Positions 10,979 to 21,142 of a stretch of 64,000 nucleotides of DNA are shown piece by piece (position 1 is the first letter of the stretch; every line of letters begins with the position of its first letter). This stretch comes from Entoloma clypeatum (Eukaryota > Basidiomycota > Agaricomycetes > Agaricales > Entolomataceae). Under the pieces are notes generated by a model. The model ran no database searches. It saw only the letters and a list, made by a program, of their open reading frames with translations, and was not told where the DNA came from. The stretch covers positions 2,108,001 through 2,172,000 of the forward strand of contig OY751485.1 in the NCBI GenBank assembly GCA_963565915.1, written 5' to 3'. A program made the position numbers and the translations under genes.

Positions 10979-12532
10979 ATGCAGCAGCCTACTTGCAAAA
11001 ACGTACGCATTCGGTCCACCCAGGATGCCCAACGAATCTTCTATGCCATCCAGAAGGGCCTATTGCACATGGTTACCAGGCGTCTGGATGCCAATGAGCG
11101 TCTTGCACTCACTACCGGGTGCGTCTATGCATGGGAGGAACGGGGACCGCACAGCGAGATTACGGGTCTCGGTATCGAGAGATTCACGGAAGGAAGAAGA
11201 TGGAGTCCGTCACGAGTCCGAGATGTGAGGTCTTAATAACTCCTCGAGCCGCAATCCAACCAATTTGTACCCAGGAATTCTTATTCTACTATGAGAAATA
11301 TACCCCTCATCCAGACGCTAGCCAGATTGGGTCCGCTCCGATTCCTCTCCGCCCTCCGTCCTATACCTTAACCTCCTTACAGTGTCCCCCTCAACACAAA
11401 TCCCCCACGAAACTGGGACCCCTTGGTAAAGCAGACATACTCAGTCTGGGTTGACACCCCCAAGGGCCGTAGAAAGTGGCATCTCAGTGAGACCTTTCAA
11501 CCCTACCCAATCGTTCTTACTTATTCAGTCGTTTATATAGCTGCATACTTCACTCAAACCACCGTCGACGATCTCAGAACGATTGATGATATACCCGGTC
11601 TGCAAGGCCTTGTTGTCCCTCCAGGTTTGTTCAAGAGCACCAGAATCAGCAAGGGTCGCGCCAAATCCGAAGATGAAACCCCTCGACCCAGCGATCCACC
11701 CTCGAAACCCCCACACACCTACGCACCCTTCTCCTCTCTCTATAATAGGTATCCAAATGAACTGGCTTCGGCACCGTCTGTGTCGGATTCAGTGTTGATG
11801 TACGAACCATACCCGAACTCCAAGGCAAACCCATACCCTAATCAATATCCGACAACACCCCCTTCTCCCATCATCCATGAACCAGTCTACTTGCAACCAG
11901 TCCAACCGTCCACACAATATTCACACAATCCCTACCCCATATCCACCTTTTCGCCAGCAGCCCAATACCAAAGTCCATCCCAGATTACTCCATATCCTGG
12001 ACCCATCACTGTGCTGAATACCACGACATCGGTATCGAACAACTTCAAAACCTATCAGACCGACAGCTCCCCACAACCAGACTATCGCTGTCGCCCGCAT
12101 CACTCTCCGACTTCATCTCCCTTGCCATCTATCGCCCCATCTCCGTCCCAGTGGATGAGGACATCAGCCGAAACACTCGACCCTCACCTCCCCCCTTTAC
12201 ATGTTTCTCCTGGTTCGTACACCTTTCCTCCCACGACTCACCGCGGCCCAGAGCATCCTCGACATCGCTTCGAGCATTCGGATTCCTCTAGTACCACCAG
12301 TTCAAATGGTTCCGACCCTGCTTCTCGTAGCCGTGAAGCGATTCCAATGTCACGGGCACCTACGCTGGAACCCTCTTACGAACTGCATTCCCAGCATCCG
12401 CCTGGGCCCTCCGAGAGGAGAGGCAGTATCGGCCCTGACCGAGATTTGGCCTCCATCCACACCTTGACACGTCGGCACCCCTATCGACGCGATCCTTTGG
12501 ACGACAGAGCCCTGCGACTCCTACCGCCTTGA
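10979..12532 (+). CDS. WOPR (Gti1/Pac2) family transcription regulator, copy 2
   Basis: Paralogue of the adjacent WOPR gene in the same orientation. N-terminal half: MQQPTCKNVRIRSTQDAQRI, GLLHMVTRRLDANERLALTT, GCVYAWEERGPHSEITG, LGIERFTEGRRWSPSRVRD, EFLFYYEKYTPHPDASQ. Second half: LVKQTYSVWVDTPKGRRKWHL and AYFTQTTVDDLRTIDDIPG. Introns: 11225 to about 11274, one in the linker (about 52 nt, near 11330-11381) needed to bring LVKQTYSVWV into frame, and one after KWHL. Unlike copy 1 there is no intron between ITG and LGIER. The roughly 300-residue C-terminal tail is rich in Pro, Ser, Tyr and Thr with many NPYP-type motifs, typical of WOPR proteins. It ends YRRDPLDDRALRLLPP, matching the HPLDEEAL tail of copy 1. 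Confidence 0.88.
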
Positions 12533-12924
12533 ATCCTATACGAAGATATACGGATATGTATTTATCATACAGATCGTGACTTTGTATCTATAGCTACTGC
12601 GAATTGCCTTCACCTTTTCCAAGTACTTTTACATTTGATATTGCTGTGAGTCTTAACCCTTAAACCTTAAGCTTAAAGGTTGAACGAACGTTGAACCTTC
12701 GACTTCATTGTCCTTCCAAGTATATCAATCCATGTGCATTTCCTCTTCGGTTGTCAGAACCGGTTTGTAGATCAAGGTTTTTAACATCGAATCTATGGGT
12801 GAAGACAGAAAATTGAGCATAAATAACAAATCAATTGCAAGTTGAAAGCTATCAGTAGCCAGGGCTATGTTGTGAATCGACTCATATAATCCGATAGATT
12901 GGAAAGAGAGGTAAACCAGCTGAA
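12533..12924. other. Convergent intergenic spacer
   Basis: Separates the WOPR stop from the TOA1 stop. It holds a run of related short words around CTTAACCC, CCTTAAGC and TTGAACCTTC (12650-12710) but nothing assignable. Confidence 0.4.
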
Positions 12925-14112
12925 TCACCATTCGAACTCCCTAGACAATGAGCCGATGTCAGCTTTGAAGATAAAACCGAAGGCTACACTACACGTACCC
13001 CGTGCATTTTGCAAAGAGATAGTCTTTTCCATTTATGTGTATCATCCCATCTTTCAGTATACATTTCCACTTGTTCTTCACGCGCGCCACCTATGCATGT
13101 CCTTGGTTAGGGAGACAGTTTGGACGACTGACGATGACCACCGACCTTGTCATATGTACAGAACACAATATCGCTCTCGCCAGCGACACCCTCCTCAGCT
13201 TCTTCCTCACCTTCAGTATCAGAATCGTCGAGGTCACTGTTGATAGCCTCCGAGTCTTGTGGGGGCTGTGGCCCAGGAGCCGAGGCAGAGGCTATGGGCT
13301 GCGGCAGCGACGGATGAGCACTTCGGGGCGCGAAACTCTGCGATGGAGGGGGAGAATCATCGTCATCAGATGATTCGGAGGGGCCATCGACTTGAGGAAT
13401 CCGCTGGGCTGTTTGTGACTGAGATTGCTGCGATTGCGCCTGTGCTGGGGCTTGCGCTTGTGGTTGCGGCTGTGCAGGGTTAACTGGAGAACGAACGTAA
13501 GGCCGTGTACCTGGTGGCTGGGGCAGCAACTGACGGTGAAAAGATATTATACCCGTTCGGCCCCCTGGGTGCGGGGGAATCGGGCCTGGTAACGAACGGA
13601 TTCCGTTCAGAGTCGGACCTGGCAGCGGAGGTAGTGCATATGGCATTGAAAGGAGATATCGACTGTCGGCCTGCTCAGATTTGACTCCATTTTGGACCTG
13701 TTGGGGTAGAGCATAGGGGTTGTAATGCGGATGTTGCATCATATGCATGGGATGTGGCGGATAAGGATGCGGTGCTGGTGGATGTTGCGGTGCCTGCGGA
13801 GGTGCAGGCGACTCGAATTCGGCGACATGAGAGGCAATCACTTTATTCTCCCATTTCTATCGATGGCCATCATTACAGATGCAGAAGGGCATAACCGGGT
13901 GGTCGTTGAGCTCGGACTTACATGCTGCAGCTCAGCCAGAACATCTTCAGCGACGCCGTATTCGTCGAATTCCGGCTTAATAGACAAGATGACATCGTCG
14001 ATAACAGCTCGGTAGATGGCAGGCTCAAAAATTCCGAGATTTCCGTGTTAAGCCCAGAGTGCTACTACTGACAAGAAGTCGGTGAGCAGCTCACCACTAT
14101 CTTATTGGACAT
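12925..14112 (-). CDS. TOA1: Transcription initiation factor IIA large subunit (TFIIA alpha/beta)
   Basis: Part of the TFIIA-TBP-promoter complex. N-terminal four-helix-bundle region: MSNKIV joined by an intron to PAIYRAVIDDVILSIKPEF and DEYGVAEDVLAELQH, then KWENKVIASHVAEFE. The middle is a long Pro/Gln/Ala spacer (PHPYPPHPMHMMQHPHYNPY, QAQAPAQAQSQQSQSQ). The acidic region INSDLDDSDTEGEEEAEEG precedes the beta-barrel: SDIVFCTYDK, VARVKNKWKCILKDG, HINGKDYLFAKCTG and EFEW at the end. Intron acceptors before PAIYRAV and before VARVKNK, and the last intron before the 15-nt terminal exon (near 12940), all keep frame. The alpha/beta precursor is complete. Confidence 0.95.
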
Positions 14113-14308
14113 GCGTCGGCGTCGTCGTTCCCGCGGATACTGAAGCTCTTCGCTACTATGGGGCGGGGTGGTGGGAGCAGGAGAGTCCCTTTTATACTTG
14201 GTATGAGTCACCCATAACCCGAGACATTTCGAACTCCGACGTATAGTTCGACCAGCGCTTTCTCACGCACAGACCAATCGAGGCATGCCTGTTGGTCGGG
14301 ATAGAAGC

Positions 14309-14998
14309 ACAGTAGACTTTCTCATATTGCATAACGTCGGGACCGACCTCCGGACTATGCAATATGAGATTTATGCAGAACAGTATCTGTCACATAGTTG
14401 TGACGTCTGTGACACTCAGCCACGAGCGTGACATTGGGGCCTAAACCTCGCGACATCTACCGTCCAAGTACTCTACCCCCTTTTTTGCGAAGATGAGCCC
14501 TCAAGAGACGCAACTGACGGGGAACTTCAACAGAAAAAATTTCCCCGAATTTGAGGGATAACTTTTCAAGTTGCTCGCACGATGCACAGCAGAATAACTT
14601 CGTCTCGCGTTAACTTATCCTCAGGATGTCCTTTGTCCTCGCTATCTGAATCTCTTTGGGGCATTTTTCTGAACAGATTTCTCAGGTTTAGGGCCCTGCT
14701 TAGCACATCGCCACAGGGCACTTTGGGCGAGAAAAGGCACGAAATCCAAATCCCACCACAGAGTTTTGTGTCTGCTCACTTGCCCTACGATGAATTGTAT
14801 CCAGGGGCATTATTCCCCAATATTTCAACCTCATACATATTGTAGATCAATGTATTTTGCATACACCTGCCTCCGAAAAGCCCACCCCATACGCATACAT
14901 GGGTCTGCAACCCTATACATTATGCAATATGCGAAATTGCAGGTTCCATGAAAAGTCCTATGCATTGTGAGAATATGCATTATGACAAAGTCTACTGT
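14309..14998. mobile_element. 690-bp MITE-like element with 25-bp terminal inverted repeats
   Basis: The left end ACAGTAGACTTTCTCATATT(GCATA), 14309-14333, matches the reverse complement of 14974-14998 at 23 of 25 positions. Close inside the left end is a second perfect inverted pair (14321-14333 and 14356-14368). Copies of the word TATGCAATATG and variants recur near the right end (about 14920 and 14961-14985), resembling subterminal transposase-binding repeats. No transposase is encoded, so it would be non-autonomous. I could not find a convincing target-site duplication. It lies between TOA1 and the CoA-binding genes. Confidence 0.6.
14321..14368. repeat. Perfect 13-bp inverted repeat (hairpin)
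   Basis: CTCATATTGCATA at 14321-14333 is repeated inverted at 14356-14368, separated by 22 bp that themselves can form a GTCGG/CCGAC stem. It overlaps the left terminus of the 690-bp element. Confidence 0.85.
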
Positions 14999-15291
14999 AT
15001 CACAGTGGAGTAAAGCTCCATTCAATTCTGCGCTGGATCCCCCTACATACCAATGTAAGCACCGCTGATCATAAAAGTCCATTTTCTGCTATATTGCATG
15101 TAGAGTTTCAATACAGATGTCAAAGAAACGGACGGCGATTACTTTAATACTTATTATTAGATCATCAGGTAGGGTTTTGAGCTGGCGGTAACCTTGTTTA
15201 GGGGCTCCGAAACGGACCGCCGCCCCGAATCGGAAAACATGTGTCCCTCTTCAAGAGTTGCTTGTTTTGTTCTGAATTGTCATACATTTAT

Positions 15292-15921
15292 TCAGTTGTT
15301 AGACTCGCCGTGAATTTCGTCAAACCACTGTCCCCAAACAATGTCATCACCCTCCCTTACAATACAAGGACCGCCCCAAATAACTCTTTCTGACAGGTTG
15401 TTTGCTTCGATATATCGAGCTACCTTCTGGTCTGAAGCACCAGGCTGTATCCAGATTGTGGGTATTGCAAGCTCGCGAGCCTGTTCTAGAAGAGAAAGCG
15501 TTATCTGCCGAACCATGGATTTAGTGCTCAATGCGTGGCTAAACGTTCCCAGGAGAACTAACCGAAGGCACAGTTGCAATGCTTAATGCCGTTGTCGATG
15601 GCGAGGGTAAGCTGCATATTGAAGGCAGTGTGCGTGAACCACCCAGATTTTTCCCCCTCTGACGATCATATATCAGAGGTCGCGAATTGATGTTGGGCGA
15701 CCTGGAGCGCGGCGACTTACTGGGTGGACTAGTAGAACATCCATGTGCTTGTCTTGATACCACCCTAATACCTGCGATGATAAGCCTTGGGTGATATGAC
15801 GCGTGATTGCGTTTCATACCTTGGTAGCTGGTCTGCCACTACACTGTCCCACAACCGCGAAGTGCGGGGAGGCCAAAAATCGTTCTTGTTTCTGTCGGAC
15901 GGATGTAGATTGCATGGGCAT
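15292..15921 (-). CDS. CoA-binding-domain protein (YccU-like Rossmann fold), copy A
   Basis: Small protein with the CoA-binding fold found in YccU-type proteins and succinyl-CoA synthetase alpha. Exons reconstruct as MPMQSTSVRQKQERFLASPH, FAVVGQCSGRPATK, VLGWYQDKHMDVLLVHP, RGKNLGGSRTLPSICSLPSP, STTALSIATVPS, ITLSLLEQARELAIPTIWIQ, PGASDQKVARYIEANNLSE, RVIWGGPCIVREGDD. The intron after VHP (15659-15720) has donor GTAAGT. The second motif (WIQPGAS, GGPCI) is family-typical. It is about 150 aa, the usual length. It is the tandem partner of the gene at 16223. A role in CoA or acyl-CoA sensing is family inference; fungal members are uncharacterised as far as I know. Confidence 0.82.
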
Positions 15922-16222
15922 CGTCGTTCAGAGCTCGCAGGCTTTAGATTCTGGGGAAGTTCGATAAGTAGTGCTGGGGACCAGCGAATGGCATCCAGGC
16001 TTTATAGGAAAAGTTAGGAGCTTATTTGACCGGATTGAGGGGAGATCGGGGTCCGAGTCTACGATTTCAGATACCCGCCGAGGTCCTGGATAGCGCAAAA
16101 AAGGAGGCTCGATCTATGAAAAATACTTAAGTATCTGACAGACATGGAAAGCTTTCCCTCCGCTCAACGGCGATCACAACGAGATCTATTTGTGTCCGGG
16201 CCATCACGAGAAAGAGGTCTGT
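15922..16222. other. Spacer between the CoA-binding paralogues
   Basis: About 300 bp without a gene. It should contain the promoter of copy A and the 3' end of copy B; no TATA or other motif stands out. Confidence 0.4.
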
Positions 16223-16834
16223 CTACAAATTGGCGCTGGCGGAGTCAGACAGTCTGGCTCTGATGCTGTCTCCCTCAACGAGAATGCATGGCCCGCCGTA
16301 GATGACGCGATCACTCAGGCCGCTTTCCCGAATATATGCCTTAACAGTGTCATCCTCTGCACCAGGTTGAAGCCACAGGGCAGGGACATCAAGGTCTTTG
16401 GCTTGTTGTAAGATACCCAAAGTGACCTTCAAATTCAAGTTTGTGAGGAATGGAGGATCGCGCCACGAACAGCGTACCTTGGGTGGCGTGATGATGTGAA
16501 CAGATGTGTCCTTCGGCGAAGTCAAATCTGATATGTTGGTAAGGGTCGCGAGGCCTTCTAATTTAGCCTCTTTCTGGAAAGCAGAATGACCAAAGTCAGA
16601 ATGACTGGTTACGACGACAGGGTAGCACTTGCAGGGTGGATTGGTGTGACACTTATGTCCCGAGCCTGGTACCATTTGAGTACCTGGCTTGACCATCAAT
16701 ATCGTCCACGAAACTCAACCAATGACTCGACAGACCCTCGTACCGTACTTGGTTTGATCTTTAGATGCCCCGACCACGGCGAAGGCGCGAGAGGATAAAA
16801 AGTGTTTCTTTAAGGTTTCAGAGTTGGAGGACAT
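16223..16834 (-). CDS. CoA-binding-domain protein (YccU-like Rossmann fold), copy B
   Basis: Paralogue of the adjacent gene A with the same fold: MSSNSETLKKHFLSSRAFAV, VGASKDQTKYGTR, VLKWYQARDISVTPIHP, KEAKLEGLATLTNISDLTSP, TSVHIITPPK, VTLGILQQAKDLDVPALWLQ, PGAEDDTVKAYIRESGLSD, RVIYGGPCILVEGD. Here the glycine-rich nucleotide loop GASKDQTKYG is better preserved than in copy A (GQCSGRPATK). The intron after IHP (16574-16632) begins GCAAGT, a GC-AG intron at the same position where copy A uses GTAAGT. About 150 aa. The start codon is divergent from the cysteine synthase-like gene, roughly 200 bp away. Confidence 0.86.
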
Positions 16835-17032
16835 GAGGGTGAAGGGTTTTGTTGTTGTTGAACAAGAGATTTGCTCGAGCTCTTTAAAGCATTGGGTCTA
16901 TATGGCGCCATTCAGCATTGATAATGGACGACACCGTTGTCGGACTCGGCGGGTTGGGTGGGTCATTCGAGCTGATGGGATAGGATGGTTGATCGGCATC
17001 AAACCTCTCTGAGCATTCCACGATCCCAACAA

Positions 17033-19277
17033 ATGCTCTGGTTTCCGCTCAAAGTACCAACCTGGATACGCTGGCCCTCGCGACATCTGTTGTATGGCAT
17101 TGTCATCGGCTTTTCTCTCTCCGTTACGTCCACGTCCCTCGCGCTGTATTACAAAAAGTCTCGCAAGAAGTTGCGGTCGACACCCAATTTCACGGAACGG
17201 CCCATAGAACTCCGAAGCGATGAGGTCCTGTCTGGCGTTACTGGTCTCATAGGTATGTCCTAGGCATCGCGACATCGATACACCAACAACTCACCCCTTG
17301 TTGAATCGCGGAGGAAATACACCTCTCATCCGAATCAACTCCTTGAGTGATGCACTCGGTGTTGAGATACTCGGCAAGGCTGAAGTGGGTCAGATACCTG
17401 GGATACACGAACTTGCCTGACCGGTGATTGCAGTTCTTGAACCCGGGCGGGAGTGTAAAGGATCGCGTCGCTTTGCGAAGTCAGCACAGATGCAACCCTC
17501 CTTTCCGATCATGCTCTGACCTTTTCTGCAGTGATTGACGATGCAGAACGAATCGGACTCCTCCGTCCACATACCGGTTCGCGAATCTTTGAGGGAACTG
17601 TTGGGTCGACAGGCATTTCCATTGCCACTATTGCTCGCGCAAGGTCAGAGATCTCAGTTCCACTTCCCTTTCAATTCTCAACACAGGATAATAGAGGCTA
17701 TGATGTAAGTATGTATCCCCATGTTTTATATGCGACAATGCAATCTTAATGGGTGGTAGCAATCATCATGCCCGACGATGTAGCTGAAGAAAAGGTTAAA
17801 GCTCTTCGGGCCCTTGGAGCTACTGTAGAGAAGGTTCGACCTACAAGTATCGTCGATAAGAAACAAGTGAGCATTTCATTCTCATCGTTACTCTACCGAG
17901 TTTCAACTTTTATTTTCCAGTACGTCGTACGTTGACTTCTCAACCTTTTGGCGCCAAGTCCGAGTCACTGACTGAAAATCCCTCAGAATCTAGCCAGACA
18001 ACGTGCAAAGGAGTTCAGCCGCCCAGACCGTATAGATGGAAGCACCACACAGTCGAGTCGACCCCGGATGATCAGCTCACCATCTTCATCTGTCGTAGTC
18101 ACCACGGCATCTCGAGTTGAGTTCGACACGGAAGACCCTGAAGCTGATGACGACTTTATGACAAAACCCCGAGGTTATTTCGCCGATCAATTTGAGGTGA
18201 GATTAGATGGATTCATGCAAATAGTCGCCAAGAAAGTAATGTCCAGAACCGGAGCAACTTTGAAGCGCATTTCGACGGGACAGGGCCAGAAATCTGGAGG
18301 CAGACAAACGGAAAGCTGGATGCATTCGTGACTGGCGCAGGTGATCCATATCCTTCTTAATTTCCCGCTCAGTTTCGTTGAATTCTTGTTCAAGGAACTG
18401 GGGGAACGATCGCTGGTGTGGGTCGATACATCAAATCCATGACAGAGAATGTCATCGTTTCGCTTGCCGATCCCGAAGGCAGCGGTTTATACAATAAGGT
18501 CAGTTTTAATACCACTTTTTAGAGATCTGCTGTTTGCTTAATAAGTGTTATTCGCACAGGTGAAGCATGGCGTAATGTTTGACCGTAAGGAGAGCGAAGG
18601 AACCAAAAGGAGACATCAAGTTGATACGGTCGTCGAGGGAATGTGAGTAGTAGCATATTTTATCGTCCCGAGAAACCGTCGCTCATCCCCTAGAACAGTG
18701 GAATCAACAGACTGACACATAACATTGAAACGGCCCTCCCTATTATTGACGATGCATTTCGGTGAATTGGGAAAACAGGTTTGCGGTTTACGATTTACGA
18801 GGCTGATTATCGATTGATAGGATAAGTGATGCCGAGGCGGTTTCCATGTCGCGCTATCTGGTTAAGAACGACGGATTATTCCTGGGCTCGAGTAGCGCCT
18901 GTAACCTTGTAGCCTGTGTCAAACTCGTTCGCAGAATGGGTTGGGCTGAAGGGCAGACGGTTGTTACGATTCTGTGAGCATTGTCAGGTTCTCTGATTAA
19001 GAAGCCATTCGTTTCTTATTCTGATATGTTCAGCTGCGATTCTGGTAACAGGCATTATTCAAAGGTCTGCTTTATGTTGTCATCACGTTGCTTTATATTG
19101 AACAACATCTCATTCGGGAATGTCATCAGTTTTGGTAAGTTTAGACCCATTGCGATGGGTTTCATTGATATTTCAATCCTCAGGAATGATGAGTACCTGC
19201 GAAAAGCTAATATTCCGCTGGACCCGCATATTGTGGAAGACTTGTTACTCCCCTTGCCACCCCTGGAACCTCAATGA
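17033..19277 (+). CDS. Membrane-anchored cysteine synthase-like PLP enzyme (fungal cysteine synthase 2 type)
   Basis: Fold-type II PLP enzyme related to O-acetylserine sulfhydrylase; fungal members have an N-terminal membrane anchor and are placed at the mitochondrial outer membrane. N-terminus: MLWFPLKVPTWIRW, then hydrophobic HLLYGIVIGFSLSVTSTSLA and basic YYKKSRKK. Catalytic part: GNTPLIRINSLSDALG, FLNPGGSVKDRVAL (PLP lysine in SVKD), GTVGSTGIS, IIMPDDVAEEKVKALRALGA, GAGTGGTIAGVGRYI (phosphate-binding glycine loop), GLFLGSSSACN, LCDSGNRHYSK. About nine introns. A 5-nt exon at 19130-19134 is required to join RHYSK to FWNDEYLRK. An alternative ATG at 16985 is in frame. Convergent with PIG-U. 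Confidence 0.88.
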
Positions 19278-19345
19278 AGTCTTGCACCCATATACACCCC
19301 GCAATTATGATCCTGTAAGAACAGAATCGCGATTTTTCCCCCTGC

Positions 19346-21015
19346 CTATTCTTGCACAATAGCGTGACCCTCTTTTTCATCTCCAATCGCGATTCTTAAT
19401 CCCGCCCATATACAATCAATCAATGCTGCACCATTCGAACATGCAAAGACCAAAGTCGAAGCGTAGAAGAAGTTTGCATTGCCTGTACCTTGTACAAGCC
19501 ACAAATGATTGAACAGGGGCATTAAAAGAGAGGCATGGAGATGGAGAAGTCCTGTAACGATGGGATGTCGGAGGTCTAAGAGTTGGTAAGCTTGGGCGTG
19601 AGGTGTCTTGGACTCCGCAACGCACATGGGTATATTTCAGGGAAGATCGCAATCATGCTGAGGAACAAACCCGACTCGGAGAGTGTCGGGTATGCCTTGA
19701 ACGTGCCATGTACGCCTAAAAGGAGGAATGTAGCGTAGAGAGGGTCATACCTAACCTTCACGTGAGAATCGTGTGCAGTAACATGGACCCGTTTCTTACT
19801 GGAATTTGATACAGATCGGAACGATGTAGATCAATAGATGCACCTGCGAAACCGGAATTCATATAAACGGGAAGGTAGAGGTGTAAGGAAAAGACCAAAC
19901 GTACCGAAAATGTCATGAGGAAGAAGGGACGAAAGTGATCGAACATCTCGGTGAAAAAATACCACCACAGACCCGTATTGGGGGTCAGGTCAGGAAGTGT
20001 GAAGCTTGTCCTCTGAATTGAGCAACGAGATGGTGTGAATGAATCTTACAAACCTAGCACCCCATGTTTGCGGCATCCATTCCCAGCTTCCCGATATGAG
20101 AGTGGACAAAAGCGCCAAAGTACAGAAATAGATAAGAAATTCTCCTAGAAAAGGTCCAATTTTTTGTAGGTCCGTCCCAAGCGTTTTCAAAGATCTGGGA
20201 GAGGCGAGGCGCGAGACGGGACCGATGAGCAGGAGAAGTAGCAAGGGAGCCAGGATCAAGATTGATGACAGAGAGATGTGGACGGCAAAGGACAGAGCAA
20301 GTAGAGACGCGGATGATCTGCCTATACATTCTGTCAAGGTGCGGACAAGGAGGAAGCGAGGAAGAGGTATACCTTGGCAGGCGAATAGAAGGGACAGTAA
20401 TATCAACGCGTTCTCAAACGAAGGCGTAGACCGGGCTAGATTTGGGAGGAATATATAGGGATTCAATAGATAACTGCTCTGGTTGGTTTCAAAGACGAAG
20501 GGAGAACTACTTTTTGACTCACACAGCCGCGATTAAACTATCTCTCTGACCGCTCAGGATGCGTTGTCGAAGCCTATAGATGTTGACCAGAGCCCATGCG
20601 CCGAGTGCATCACAAAGCGTCCATATTATCGACGAAGCTGCGCCTGTCACCGGAAGGATCGTGGTGAAAAGAGACAGATAGAGAGGTGACTAAACGGTAT
20701 TCAAGACTGGGTTCAATAATCCCAATGTCCATGTCTTACGCACATGTCTGAATATCCCCCCAGAATAAGGCGGAAGCCCGTTCTTGAACAAATGAATTCC
20801 TTCTTGCACTTTGTCGCGTCAAGCTAGGTATGCCATGGAAGAAGTCTGTACATACAATTAGAATAGGACGTGAGGGCCGACGAAAGTTGATGGTCGTGTT
20901 TTAAAACATCTTCAAGCCCTGCGAAAGCGAGTGCGAGTCGACCAGCAACCAAAATGCTGAAGACAGTCCTGAAATCTAAGGCCTTCCGAGTTGCATGGGA
21001 GTTGGAGGAGAGCAT
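19346..21015 (-). CDS. CDC91: GPI transamidase subunit PIG-U
   Basis: Multi-spanning ER membrane subunit of the complex that transfers GPI anchors to proteins. Sequence: MLSSNSHATRKALDFRTVFS at the start, hydrophobic helices throughout, and the conserved lumenal/membrane motif TPNTGLWWYFFTEMFDHFRP near 19925-19975, followed by HLYLPVYMN. The C-terminal half has RYDPLYATFLLLGVHGTFKA and a last exon with NANFFYASTLVFACSNG and DCIWAGLRIAIG. About six introns of 50-60 nt. Length (roughly 430 aa) agrees with PIG-U/Cdc91 (called GAB1 in budding yeast). ATG 21015 is the first in-frame Met before the first helix. It lies tail to tail with the cysteine synthase-like gene. Confidence 0.9.
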
Positions 21016-21142
21016 TGATCAACAACATTTACAGACGTTTCCGAAAATCATGTCCACACCAACTAAGCCATATTTTTTCATTCTTTTGTGGTGTCTGTCA
21101 CCTTTAAGTCCCAGTTATATTGATTTTAGCAGTTTGTGCGAT

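Noticed and set aside
14299..15006. Target-site duplication for the 690-bp element
   Set aside because: Flanks (AGC|...|ATC and 8-bp windows) do not match, so none is claimed.
15292..19277. CoA-binding pair plus cysteine synthase-like gene as a metabolic cluster
   Set aside because: Adjacency alone; the families are not known to work together and expression is not visible.
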